Of a stretch of 64,000 nt of DNA, positions 1 through 11,536 are shown piece after piece. The notes beneath the pieces are model-generated. The model worked only from the letters and a program-made list of their open reading frames with translations, was not told where the DNA came from and ran no database searches. The translations under genes and the position numbers were made by a program. The number at the start of each line of letters is the position of its first letter. The stretch's first letter is position 1. Source of the DNA: Anastrepha obliqua (taxonomy: Eukaryota > Arthropoda > Insecta > Diptera > Tephritidae); the NCBI RefSeq assembly GCF_027943255.1, contig NC_072895.1, positions 84,074,001-84,138,000 on the forward strand, in the 5' to 3' direction.

Positions 1-583
1 CAATCAGTGAGGTAAACCGATACGCCTATGCATACGCAAGCAAGCAGTCAACTATACACTCGCCTATTTGCATACATACCTACACTCACCTGCACAGACT
101 CTCCGTATGTGCATGAACCGTTGAACAGCATTATATATACAGGTACACACATATATACATACCCAAAATTGTCCAAGCTGGGCCAATCCCCGGGAATGGT
201 GATAACGATGTTGCCAATTTCAGTACAACCATCAGTACTAGCTTTATTCCATCCAGTTACCATGGGAAAAAAAGTGTATACAGTCTTTGTCAGAAGAAAT
301 GAACCGGTTTCTTGCAACTTCAAGATATATTTCGTTCTGCTTTTTGCTGCATAATAATCCTACTCAAGGTCTACGACGCCAGTGCTAACTCAGGTTAGTG
401 TCGTTCGAAACTTTCCCGTAAACGCAACCAAACAAAAGTGAGTGAGAAGTACGAGAAGCGTTTCGAGGCGGTATTTTTATTTACACATTCGAAAGGGCCA
501 AATTAATTATCTTACGCCGCGGCTAATTAAAATATCAAAAAAGGAATCAGCGGTACAAAAATATTGATGAATTTTCCCAGCGC
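1..583. other. No gene recognised
   Basis: Short opposing ORFs occur near 48-354, but neither contains a motif I recognise and both include simple-sequence stretches (CATA/TATA). I see no RNA gene or element boundary here. Confidence 0.4.
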
Positions 584-1030
584 GGCTTGAAGCGAGTGAC
601 GTCAAACAAGCAGGATAAAGTGATCGTCCAAAGTTTTAAGCAGGACCCTTCTTAGCGAGTACTCGAAACACGCATAATTGTTGCTAAAAAGGGAATAAAT
701 GGCAGTATCAACGCCATCGAACGACCACTGAAGGAGGCGAACATATCCTATCGTCCCACATCATCAAAACCACTGCTCTCAAAAAACACATTGAGAAACA
801 ACACAACAAGAAAAATGCGTCACAGTATTGGACTGGCCCCAGACGCCAAATCTATTGAAAATGTTTGGAGAATTATGAAAACTCATCTTGCAGGAAAGCC
901 AGTCCTCGATTTAAAGCAACTCGTGGGTCAAGTTCGCAAAATCTAGCCCTGTTTGTAGACGAGCTACGCAGAAAAGCTGGTTCATAGCATGAAGAAGGTG
1001 GCAGGCTATACTCGACTACGATGAAGACTA
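584..1030 (+). pseudogene. Tc1-like transposase remnant, internally deleted
   Basis: One reading frame carries two separated parts of a Tc1-like transposase. The first part (about 584-790) looks like the DNA-binding half, with an in-frame TAG at 653 and then RVLETRIIVAKKGIN and YRPTSSKPLLS. The second (about 842-938) is the end of the catalytic domain, with APDAKSIENVW matching the family's SPDLNPIENVW, which contains the last acidic residue. The catalytic core between them, with the first two aspartates, is missing, so this copy cannot encode an active enzyme. The two parts stay in the same frame. Terminal inverted repeats were not identified. Confidence 0.7.
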
Positions 1031-1049
1031 CACGGCTTATTGAGTAATT

Positions 1050-2255
1050 GCGAATCGTAGTTTTGTACATACTTCCAGATCAAAAAAATTTAAATATATT
1101 ATATCTTTTAGACTTCATGAATAATCGCGGTTCTTTTTTTCTGACAAAGACTGTAGATATATATATTTAGTATATTTATATATATGTATATAGGTATATA
1201 TCACTATCACTACCACTGCCAATACTTTTCTAGTAGGTAGTTCCTCGACTATGACCCAAACGGCTTGTTACCCAGTTTGCTTTTGCTGCAAGATCCCCAC
1301 AACTTAAAACTAAAAAAACTTATTTAAATATTCTACTACAAGAAAATTCACAAGCGCAATGATGTTTTTATTTTTTTTTTTTTCATAAGTCATTAATATT
1401 TTCTGTACAACAGTTTTCCCTTACTCTGAGTTACGCCAGTCTTTCGCCAAATCGGCTTTATGTTGTACTTATACAGATATGGTAATGGCTAAGTTGAATG
1501 GTACATATGTATTGCTATGGCAGCGACATTTTTTTCTAACATAGTAATAAAAGTTTCATATATCCTCCTAATGGCCTTTAGCAAAAGATATCCCAGCATC
1601 CAAATATGTATATAAATTCGCATACAGTTAAGGAAGGACGGAATTTCACTGAAAGGTTCGCTGAAATGGTTACTTACATTCATAATTGCATGAATTTCAT
1701 CAATAATCGTTATATGTCACAGAAAACACGTCATTATCAAGGAGGTGATATTATTATCAGGATTATCATACATTTGCGTTTCTATGCATGAGGCAGCCTT
1801 TTAACAACAGTCACATATTTCTGTAAAAAAATGTGTCCACTGCAAACTGTGTAGTTACGAAAGTTTCCTACTACAATTAGTGGGACTTTCCAAAGAGTTC
1901 ACCAAAATGTCAAAAACCAGTGTGGAATGGAAAATTGGGAATCGCACTTGGATATATTGATTGCATCCATGTTAAGATCAAATCACTTGTGGGAATAAGT
2001 GACGAAATTTTCTGAAATCGAAAATGCTGTCTTTCGTTTAATATCTAAACAGTCACAATGTAAATCTGAAGGTAATGAATTTTGTATGTTTATAATCCAA
2101 TTTAAACCGCAAAAAAAATATTTTTTTTCCTTTTTTCAAGCTATACAGGAACAATTTGAGCACACATGTAAATTATGCCCGGTTTTGTTGCAAACTCATT
2201 TTTTATATTATTAGACTATACGCATTCATATAAAAATAAAATAAAAACCTTTAAT
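1050..2255. other. AT-rich stretch, no gene
   Basis: Nothing codes convincingly here. It holds a TA-rich microsatellite at about 1153-1200 and homopolymer tracts near 1368 and 2120. The small ORFs have no recognisable domain. Confidence 0.5.
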
Positions 2256-2261
2256 ACGTAG

Positions 2262-3150
2262 CAAGACTACTTCCGTCTTCTGCGCTTCAAGTTCCAGTTT
2301 TGTGCCATCAACCATTTTCGAATACGCGAAATTGCGTCGTTGCATATGGCCGTCAGTGGCTCGAAACGTTTATCTACTACCACCAGTGCGATATCATCAG
2401 CGTACCCAACAAGTGTTGCTCCGGGCGGGAAGGGCCATTTTAAGTACGCCGTCGTACATTACGTTCCATAACGTTGGACCAAGTACCGAGCCTTGCGGCA
2501 CACCACCGGTGGTTACCATACATTGTGTAACCCCAGCCTGCGGGTCGTAGACAACAGCCTATTGTTGAAATAGTCGCCAATAATAATGCGCTGTAAGTAG
2601 GTCGGAATTTTAAATGCTGCGTGGGCGCCCACTATCTGGCTCCAGCTCACAGAGTTGAATGCATTTTTTATGTCTAATGTTACAATGGCACAGTAGTTGC
2701 CAGATCTCCAGCTCCTGCATCTTGCGTCTTTTTGTGCAATACTCATTACCATACTTAGGGCATCCACCGTCGAGCGCTCTTTCGAAAACCAAACTGGTTC
2801 GGAAAGAGACCACCAGGGTTTTCCAAGAAGTCCTGTATTCTATTGTACACTTTTCGCTCCACCATTTTGCCGATTGTATCTAGCATAAAAAGTGGACGAT
2901 ACAATGATGGTTGCTCTGGCAGCTTTGCCGCCTTTAGTATCAGCACTAATCGCTGCTTTTTCCATTCGTCGGAGAATACGCTTTCCAGGAAGCAGTTGTG
3001 GAACATGGTGGCGAACACGGTTGGCCTTGCTTTTACAGCCGTTTTGAAGGCAATGTTGGGTACTCCAACCAGTCCCGGGGCTTTATTGTCTTTAATGCGG
3101 TCTAATGATGCTAGAACCTATTTTGCGCTCATTTGTGGAGTGGGTTGATG
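2262..3150 (-). pseudogene. LINE reverse transcriptase fragment (R1/LOA-like)
   Basis: Minus-strand frames give successive RT blocks: DNKAPGLVGVPN (like NKAPGPDGIPN), then NQFGFRKSAR, the catalytic block VTLDIKNAFNSVSW, a GVPQGSVLGP-like block and VGYADDIALVV (the YADD codons lie at 2393-2404). After YADD a further block ending in EAQKTEVVLL is reached only by changing frame. RT copies element RNA into DNA at the target. Several frameshifts and stops, no endonuclease upstream and a 3' end near 2262 show a truncated, dead copy. The LDIKNAFNS signature suggests the R1/LOA group rather than RTE or Jockey; the clade is inference. Confidence 0.8.
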
Positions 3151-3169
3151 ATCAGCAGCGATTTCGTAC

Positions 3170-3320
3170 GTGAATGCCTTCTGAGCAGCACACTTTGTGT
3201 TGATTTTTTCATACATTACCAATCCAATGCCAGTTTTTTCATAAACAAATCGCTGTCATAACTCCGCTGTCGTTAGCCAATCAGCCTTCAAAATCGCGGA
3301 GAACCGGTTAACGGTATGAT
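3170..3320. repeat. Partial copy of a fold-back MITE family
   Basis: The stretch from CAGTTTTTTCATAAACAAA through CAATCAGCC to GAACCGGTTAACG aligns well with the right arm of the palindromic repeat at 35945-36402 (CAGTTTTTTCGTAAACAAA ... GAGCCGGTTAACG). No matching left arm was found, so this is one arm only. It abuts the LINE fragment at 2262-3150. Confidence 0.55.
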
Positions 3321-4842
3321 GTCAGCCACACTTTCTGAATCCTTTCCCCCATGAATTTTGTTGGCCACTGTGTTCGGCATGATGTAAAGACTCCAAAAAT
3401 GTAACCGCTTCTCCTTTCTTGACGAATTTGGCAATTCAGTGACGTCATTATAGAAAATAAACAAACCTGTGCGCGCAAATATAAATGTGCACGATGTATT
3501 TTATGATTCTTGGCGTTTCCCTTTTTTCCCAACCCTTCCTCTTCTTTTCGTTTTTTATTTTAAGTACTGATGTCACGGCCCTGGCATGGACCGTGGAAAT
3601 GTAACTCAGCTATTTTCTCACGACTAAAACCGCTCTACTAACCAGATTGTCAAATGCTCGTACTCTCCTTTCTCCCCACTATTTACTAAGCTATCTTGTT
3701 TGCAATGGAACATAAATGGATTATTCCAGTTTTCTTCTCTAAGAAGTAGGGTCATACATACGCGGACAGAAGTAGCGACCAAGATAGTGACGTGTAGGGT
3801 TTTGGCCATAATATTTTATGTATTTGCATGTAATAGAAAACGTGCAATTTGTGATAACTTTCGATACTAAATTTGTCAAGCTCAGATTTCATAAATGTGG
3901 TATGACACTTTGTACTTAACTTGTCAATACGTATCGTATTATTCATCGGTAGTGGAATTCATATGAAATCAGTGAACTTATCTGGCCTTGCTAGTTCATT
4001 TACCATGCACTTATCCTCTACTTTACTTGTGCGTATCTCTTCAATGAGCATCGGCTAAACTCCAGCCCAACTCTAACTTCTTATTGCAGTCCGGACACCA
4101 CAAAAGTCTGAAAACTTCTCCCCTGAGCCTCGCGCGAGACTCCACCACACCCTCTAATATGCCTCCTACAGAATAAATGATGAGCTCTTTCGTCCGTTTT
4201 TCGCAATCTCATCTGCTGGATCAAGCAAACCGCATTCATAGACTTCATTGTTGTTTAAGAAACACATATACATACATATAAAAATATACCAGTCCAAGCA
4301 GCTCAGCAAGCCAATTTCAGGAGTCGCATTGCACTCAATACATAAAAGTGCAAATGCATATTTACGTGTAGAAGTAACAAGATTGATGCAGCCGCAGCTA
4401 CCAGCAGATGAACCACCAGCAAATAGCCTGATTCAAGCAGCTGCCGTAATTTCCTGGTAAAGAAATGTCTCTAAAACTTCCGTTTCACCTCAATTGAATC
4501 GGCTCGACTCTGGGGCAAGAAATGTAATAATATGCGTGACTGTCGTTGCTGTTGTTATTCTTGTAATTGCAAAGTGAAATCCTGCTGGCGCAAATAATGC
4601 CACTATCCATGTTCCACTATCAGTAAAAACAATAAGAGCATTGGTATAATGCAGAATAACAAACACAATAACAATAGTGCAGCTTAAGGCGGCAGTACAT
4701 GGATTGTCTCGCTTGCTGGCGTCAAGCTTAAGGCGCAGTAGTAGGTGGCAGTGTTGCCAACGGTGCCAGCACTCGGAGGCACACTGCATTATGATGCATT
4801 GGAGCGGAATAGAAGCTTAAGGATGAAAAAATCATGTATATA
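3321..4842. other. No gene recognised
   Basis: Non-coding, mixed-composition DNA. Short ORFs such as 4490-4789 (minus) have no known motif. No element ends were seen until the TA-flanked repeat at 4843. Confidence 0.45.
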
Positions 4843-6272
4843 CAGGGTGGTCCATTTAGTGGGTTCTTTTTAAAAATAAAAAAAATTAACAAAAATCATT
4901 TTTATTCGGTATATCAGCCACTATAAAGCAAGACACAATAATGACAGCTGTCCGGTGGAATTTGTCAAAAGCTTTTGCTACCTCGGCTGCTCTATCGCGA
5001 CAGCTGGCGGAGCAGATGAAGATGTCAACTGCAGGCTAAACAAAGCAAAGACGGCGCTCTGGTGAATGCATGTCTACAGTATGGGCGAGTTCTTAAATCT
5101 CCAGGTGCTCTAAACTGCGAATATTCAGTTCATGTGTGAAGTCGGTATTGTTGTCGGAAGTGAAACATGGCTGGTCTCCAACACTATCACGCAGAGTCTA
5201 CAATCTTTCGTCAACAAATGCCTTTGCATCATCTGTAGAATATTCTGGCCAAACATCATCAGCAACGACGCGCTGTGAAGATCAACGAATGAGGAAATAA
5301 AACCCGGAAAGTGGCGATGGATAGGGCCCACCGTTAAAAAAAAGCCAGATAACATCATGCGAATGGCACTGATCTGAAGCCCGCAAGGAAGCAGAGGTCG
5401 CCTTTCGCCAAAGATCACGTGACGAAGGCGATGTTGCGCGGGCTAGCAGATGCCGACATCGTATGGGGCGTCTCAAAAACAACAGCCCAAAATCGTATAC
5501 GATGGAAAGTCTTGTTGAAGCCTTATGCTCGCAACCGGAGTGAACAAGAATACAATAAAAATATTTTAATTTCCTTGAAAGAGCAAGCATTTGCATTATT
5601 TATGAAGCACGACTTCATTTATGTGGCTTTCTCGACTAGCTTCGCTCCAGTGAAAATTTTCTCCTATCTTCATGGCCGTTGACTGCGTGCCACCGAAAAA
5701 CTGCTTGCATCTGTCGAGTCTAATTTTCTTCAAGCGCGTTGTCAAAAGATGACCAGTTGAGCGGCGTAAGACTTTCATGTGGAGATCATCTCTAATTAGT
5801 CTTGACATTGATCTGGTCGATACATTCATTTCCCTGAACATGATTTTCTGCTTTCTAAGGGGATTTCTGCAAATTCTTTCTAGAACGGCTTTTATGGGTG
5901 CACTGGTTCGAACCACGCGAGGACCACCACTTCATTTTCTGTCACTTCAAACGTTTGGGAAAACGATTGGCCGTTGATCGTGCAGTAAACAAACATTTCG
6001 AAATATTACAATAAGTTTTTTCAAAAATGCGAAAATATCACTTGCACTTTTACCCATTCGGCTACGGCGCCCAACAATGTGTAGGCAATGCATACGAAGA
6101 AAAGCAAAACTAGAGCAAACTAAAGGAACTTTCTACGAATTTGTACTCGTCGTATGCATTGTAAAATTTGTCACAGAATTTATGGCAAGACTAATCATAA
6201 TAGGAAACTGACTTACTGGCATGGGAAAGACCTGCCACTGTCAAATTAACATCTGAATAAAAAACCACCCTA
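4843..6272 (-). mobile_element. Tc1/mariner-superfamily element, maT-like, degenerate
   Basis: The left end reads CAGGGTGGTCCATTTA after a TA (4841-4842). The right end, read on the minus strand, starts TAGGGTGGTTTTTTATT after a TA (6273-6274). TA target duplication and short terminal inverted repeats fit the Tc1/mariner superfamily. The minus strand encodes a transposase N-terminus (separate entry). The part between about 4900 and 5590 should hold the catalytic domain but is frameshifted and I could align only fragments, so the central part may be scrambled or belong to something else. Confidence 0.65.
5596..5916 (-). pseudogene. maT-like transposase N-terminal remnant
   Basis: This 106-residue frame contains ERICRNPLRKQKIMFREMN and STRSMSRLIRDDLHMKV, then RSTGHLLTTRLKKIR and RCKQFF. 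This is the paired helix-turn-helix DNA-binding region of maT/mariner-type transposases and resembles the element at about 45420-46517. After CKQFF the frame breaks down: a run from FGGTQSTAMKIGENFHWSEAS is only weakly like the expected block before the first catalytic aspartate. It lies inside the TA-flanked element 4843-6272 and is inactive. Confidence 0.65.
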
Positions 6273-6274
6273 TA

Positions 6275-8827
6275 TTTAAATGCTGCGAGTAGAAAGAGAT
6301 TTATATAATATGATAAAAATGTGGAGCAAAAGTAATGGCTGAGGCGTTCGATAATGGTGAATTTCCCAAGTATCCAATTTGCGCGCCTTGAGTTTCACTT
6401 AACAATTGGCAATACTATCTGGAACAACCTCAGCTGTAACGTTTGCACCGCATATCGATACTGATTGCCGTTTTTGCCATTACCTCCAATTTTCAAACTC
6501 CTTAAGTTAACGCGGTCGTGTTTTTCATTACTGGTGTTGTATTATATGGAATTTTCTCGATTCAGTTGCGGTACGTTGAGCCATAGGTAACGCCCCTCCT
6601 CTCACTTGAGGTGCTTTATTTTCTCTTCCTCTTGTTAGTTGCCTTCAGGCTTTAAGTTACAACTACCATCAAATGCTTAAACTAACTATAATATATACAA
6701 GTACTTACCGCCTTCTCTATCGAGTATCCGCTTACCAAAATCAATATAGGCATTTAATGGCAGTATCGCCGCTCTCCCCGATTTCGTGTTATCTCTCGAA
6801 TGCATCTGAGATTATGAGCTACCAACATAGCAGTGCATTTTCTCTTGCTTCTACCTATGTACATATATTTTGTATATATATATAGATATACATATACATA
6901 TGTATATACGAGGGTAACTAGGTACTTATGCGTTCACATTTGCACGAGTATGTACATAATCCCGATGGAATCGAGTGGCCATCGATGGCAGCTGGATGCA
7001 ACTTAAAACAGTTATGCAGCTGCTTCCGCTTTTACTTAACTTGTGTAGCTGCCAATCTTGTTGTTGTTGCTTTTATTATGGTTGTTGCGGTCGCTCTTGT
7101 TGTATCATTAAAATTTAATGGCCCCCATAAGTGCTCGCCGTGCGATCAAGTCCTACCTCTCCGTTGCTTGTTTCAATTCACGTGTGTGTGAATGTTCGAA
7201 TGTATGTATATATGTATGTGTGTATGTAAGCGTTGGGCACCAAAGTGATTCGAAGCGATTTCATTCGATTATCTCAAATGCAAGGGAAATGAATTGGCAG
7301 CAAAGGCCGAAAGAGAAACAATTACATTTACAGTTACTTATTTATATGTACCCTGCGTGGAAAATCTAAACTAAAATTGGTTTCACCAATTTCTGCTTCA
7401 GAACTAGAAAGATTTCTTCAGTGGTGAACCATGTCCATGTCGCGAAAAGCAATATCTGGCTCCAGAAGATGATATCGAAGGGCCGAAAGGATAATATAGG
7501 TTTTCCGTATTCAACAAAAATATCTGTTAAAGTTATTTTGTTACAATTGAAATGAAATCATTTATAAATTTAAATTGAAAAAAGAGATATTTTATCCAGC
7601 TTCAAGAATCCAACCGAAAGATCCCAAAAGCAGGCAACGCTCTCTTCTTGTTGTTGTAGCCGCTTACGAAGCGCTGGGGGTCGGAGTTCTGTGTGAACGT
7701 TATATAAACAATTTTTCCCCGTTTTCATTACACTTTCGATTCGCAATCCGTGAAAAAAATGAAAAGAAACGTCTTCAATATTTTCATATGAAAATTTTAT
7801 TTTCACTGACAATTTTGGTGTGGAAAAATGGAGAAGGAGGTCCGTGGCAAGCGTGCAAGTGGGAGTATAGTTGTATGGCTATAAAACTCTAAATACCTGA
7901 AAAGTTTCTAAAAATTTTGTTTAAAAAAATTGAAGAACCTGAAAATTTGAGAGGTTTTTTTTTAACTTGCACAGAGTTTTAAACTAGGATTTATATGGTT
8001 ACTGTTGTGGAATAAACTCTACTTTTATAAAAGTCAATATCAGGTCAATATCAAGTCGAACCCTTTAACTCCTAATGTTTGCGACTTGATTTTTAAGTTG
8101 TTAAATTAAACTGACTTTTTTAATTTTTTTTTTTTCATTTTATTTTAGCTTTTTGTTCATTACGCAAATTGAATTAAAATAATTTTTCTGCATTTATTTG
8201 AAAAACTGTTTCAGCTTTTATGATATTTTCAAAAACGGGGTTCAGGTTTTTATAGTTACAAAATCAGTGTCAAATCATACTTTTTTCCAAACAGCTTTTC
8301 GGGCTAAGTTACAGCTTTAACGTGAGGAAAGTTGTTTGTGGATGTGTGTGCATATTGTTGGTAGTTTATTAAAGGGGTATTAGCTCATATATTTACTTAA
8401 ACAATTAACGAAAAAACAATTGTACACAAAAAATGTAGTAAATATTGTAAAAGGGAGCGCTGATCCACATCCAGGGAGCCACTGTATGCATCCATGTATT
8501 ATTAATATTTATGACTAATATTTCTTTCCAAAGAATAAGAGCTTTTTTGAAGTATATTTATTTCAAGCTTAAATATTTGGGCACAATTTAATTATGTTCA
8601 AACAATAGTTTTAAAAAAAATGTAGCTTATGAACAAACGTTTTTGTTAAACACGAATGGAAAAAAAAGAAATGAATATGAATAAATTTTATAATTGAGTG
8701 CAAAAGTTGTTCAATGGTTTGAAATTTTTGTAGGGATTTAAGGATTAAATTTACTAAAATCGTTATCTTACCTTTCCTCATCCCATTGCTCTGTGCTCCA
8801 AACCAAGCAAAATAATTATTTGCAACA
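6275..8827. other. AT-rich stretch, no gene
   Basis: About 2.5 kb without a supportable gene. A TA/CATA microsatellite sits at about 6855-6912. ORFs at 6928-7191, 7118-7369 and 7575-7892 lack recognisable domains and are rich in low-complexity codons. Confidence 0.5.
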
Positions 8828-10275
8828 TACAGTGAAACACATTTTATTCGTCCACCCTGCGTAAAAACTTTGGCTTTGCGCAAAACAATTGCTGTGACAA
8901 TATATTTCTTTACATTCCTAATGAATTGCCACAAACAAAACTCCCGTTGTTTCAACTCGCACAGAATAGTTCCAAGGAGACGTAGCAAAATGCTGCAAAA
9001 CATTTATGCGTACACTTTCTACGCTACAAAAGTAACGGTAAAAATTGTTTGTGTTTTACTAATATTGCTGAAAACGAAATAAGATTGGTTTTTCTTAGCT
9101 TTTATCGCCGATTCAGTTTCAGTTGCGTGTAATATCTCGATTGAAAGTGACTAAATGGGACGAAGTGAGGATTTACTATTGTAAATGCGTAAAATTATTA
9201 TTAAATTGTACTTGAAAAACAAGTATCTGGGCGAAATCGGCAAAACAATTGGCAAATCGCATTTTACGGTACAAAGTGTTATTGCTAATTTCGTTGATAC
9301 TGGTAAACTGGAAGCTAATCTCCACCAAGCCGGAACGCGAAAAATATTGACTCCACGTGAGGAACGCAACATAGGTAGTAGCATGAGTCGTGCAAAATCC
9401 AAAAATAACCTCCACGAACTATACCGAAATATTCAAGAGTCTTCGCATAAAAAAATTAGCCCACAAGCAGTCGTTAATTGCCTGCAAAACGCTGGTTATC
9501 ATAGTAGAGTGGCACGCCGCAAGCCGTATATTTCAGATATTAACAGAAAGAAGGGATTGGAGTTCGCCAAACGATATATAAATGAGCCAGATTCTTTTTG
9601 GGAAAACGTCATATTCAGTGATGAGTCGAAATTTAATGTCACCGGATCAGGTAGTCCTTAAAAAAATTTGCCGAAAAGAAAATACAGAGCTGAATGAAAA
9701 AAAATCGTATTCCTATAGTTAAGCATGGAGGAGGAAATGCAATGGTTTCGGGGTGCATAGTTGCACCTGGAGTAGGAAAAATGGTTTTTATTGATGATAA
9801 AATGGACAAACATCTGTATTTAAACATTTCGAAAAATAATTTGCATGACAGTGCCATTTAATACTAGAATAGAATACTAGAGGGTTCTTGTTCCAACAAG
9901 ACAATGACCCAAAACAGTAATCTTATCTCGTGTAGGAATGGCTTATTTACTACTGTAAGCAGCATAAATAGTCATCTCAATCACCGGATCTGATCCCAAT
10001 TGAGCATGTCTAGGAGCTCTTAGAAAGGAGAATCAGAAAGCACAAAATAACATCAAAGGCGTCATTAAAGACAGCTTTAAGTGTTGAGTGGGAGAAAATT
10101 GCAGCTAATGAAACCAAGGCATTGGTAAAAAGTATACGACGTTTGGAAGCAGTTATTAAAGCTAAAGGCACCCCAACAAAGTACTGAATACTCGTTTTTT
10201 TCTATTATTTTCTTAATAAAATATTCTTATGGCTATGTACGAATAATATTTTTGCATAAAATTGTGCCTTATTTC
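8828..10275 (+). mobile_element. Tc1-like element, degenerate, ends approximate
   Basis: A Tc1-like transposase relic occupies the middle. Upstream at 8830 is ACAGTGAAACACATTTTATT followed by CGTCCACCC; downstream near 10245 lies GTACGAATAATATTTTTGC, partly complementary to it. These look like eroded inverted repeats but a precise terminus and TA duplication could not be fixed on the right side. Confidence 0.5.
9155..10187 (+). pseudogene. Tc1-like transposase (DD34E type), broken
   Basis: From ATG 9155 (MGRSEDLLL then a TAA at 9182) the frame resumes at 9185 with MRKIIIKLYLKNKYLGEIGK, an N-terminal helix-turn-helix, and continues for 158 codons to NVIFSDESKFN, which holds the first catalytic Asp. 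It then stops. Later blocks sit in other frames: HGGGNAMVSGCI, FQQDNDPKQ (second Asp), SPDLIPIEHV followed by a TAG where tryptophan is expected (last acidic residue), and the C-terminal KALVKSIRRLEAVIKAKG ending near 10187. The enzyme would cut and join element ends at TA sites. At least three disruptions make it non-functional. Confidence 0.85.
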
Positions 10276-10718
10276 CTTATTGCCTTAAGTTCTCTAATTC
10301 CAGAAATGAACTTGGAAGTTTTTGTTCCTTAAATATTGAATAAAAATGATATTTTTCCGGAATATATTAAAATTTTGTTCTTTCGTATAAATTGTGCAAA
10401 GTATCAGGAGCATCTGTTTATAAATTGTGAGTGTACTAACAAATTGTGTGACCACTGTACTTTCTTTAAATTTACTTTAGCTTCAAAACAAATGTCAAAT
10501 CGCAAAATAATCGTTTGTGAAAAGACAGAGTTATCACTGTGTGTCTTTGAAAATGAAAACTTTTTTCACTTCACATTTACACAGATCGAGAATTGACCCA
10601 ATACTAAGCGCAGTAAAATCACCGGTAAGCGTCAATCTCATCTAACCACAGGCTCAAGAAACTGGGTGGGTTTAGAGGGATAAGGGTATCAGATGATAGA
10701 TTAAGGGGTAGGTTTAAG
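10276..10718. other. No gene recognised
   Basis: An 86-codon ORF (10336-10596) is cysteine- and phenylalanine-rich but has no motif I recognise. The last 8 bases, GGTTTAAG at 10711-10718, are the left target-site duplication of the following hAT element. Confidence 0.45.
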
Positions 10719-10985
10719 CAGTGGCGGATCTACCTAATGGCTTTTTGGGCTTCAGCCCAGGGCCCCGTGGTTGCAAAGGGCCCCTAGCCACCAATAAAAA
10801 TAAAATACGAATGCCCTACAAGACGCACTGATATTTTACTACCACACTCACATTAGTTTTCTGCTAAAATCACTAGACGGCCAGAACCGTTTAAACGGTT
10901 AAGTGCCAACTAATTAAGTACTCACACTTTTTGACAGTGCTGATCCTGCGCTGACATAAACATTGATACTTGACTTTATATATGT

Positions 10986-11446
10986 TAGGCCGGGTCGATT
11001 TGTGGGGAGGCAAAAAAACCGCCCATTACTCTGTGAAAATCATATTCTAGGGATCAAAATAAGAAACTTTGCCGAAGGAACCATACCTCTAAAACGAATT
11101 CTGATGTTCCCCAATTTGGGTCGAACTTTTTAGTTTCTTTTCTCATGTAAAGGCCAAAAATGGTGATATTTTGAAAGGATTGTATGGGGAACCCCCCAGG
11201 GGAGTCCCAGGGGGTGTGCCACTGGCATGGGTGGATCGGCCGTCCAAAGTTAGTGGGGGTCGGTCATACATTTGGACTCGATTGGAGCACTCTAAATGGG
11301 CCAAAGTGGGATTTTTCGTTCGACCCAAATTGGGGGACATCAGAATTCATTTTAGAGGTATGATTCCTTCGGCAAAGTTTCTTATTTTGATCCTTAGAAT
11401 ACGATTTTCACAGAGCAATGAGCGATTTTTAAATCGACCCGCCCTA
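10986..11446. mobile_element. Palindromic MITE nested in the hAT element
   Basis: Two arms of about 130-145 bp (10986-11130 and about 11318-11446) are inverted copies. The left arm begins TAGGCCGGGTCGATTT and the complement of the right end TAGGGCGGGTCGATTT. Inside, AAACTTTGCCGAAGGAA and CCAATTTGGGTCGAAC recur in both arms. The 8-bp sequence ATATATGT flanks both sides (10978-10985, 11447-11454). An 8-bp duplication with a TAGGG end fits a non-autonomous hAT-type element. ORFs inside it (11143-11340, 11171-11518, 11347-11544) are by-products of the palindrome. Confidence 0.88.
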
Positions 11447-11536
11447 ATATATGTTCTTTTGTTTGCAAGAGAGCTGCGACCGAAACCAACAATATCGTAC
11501 TTATCAAAAACAGTATAAGAGGAAGTTACTGATATT

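Noticed and set aside
10336..10596. 86-codon Cys-rich ORF as a small gene
   Set aside because: No known cysteine pattern, no context; could not be separated from chance in AT-rich DNA.
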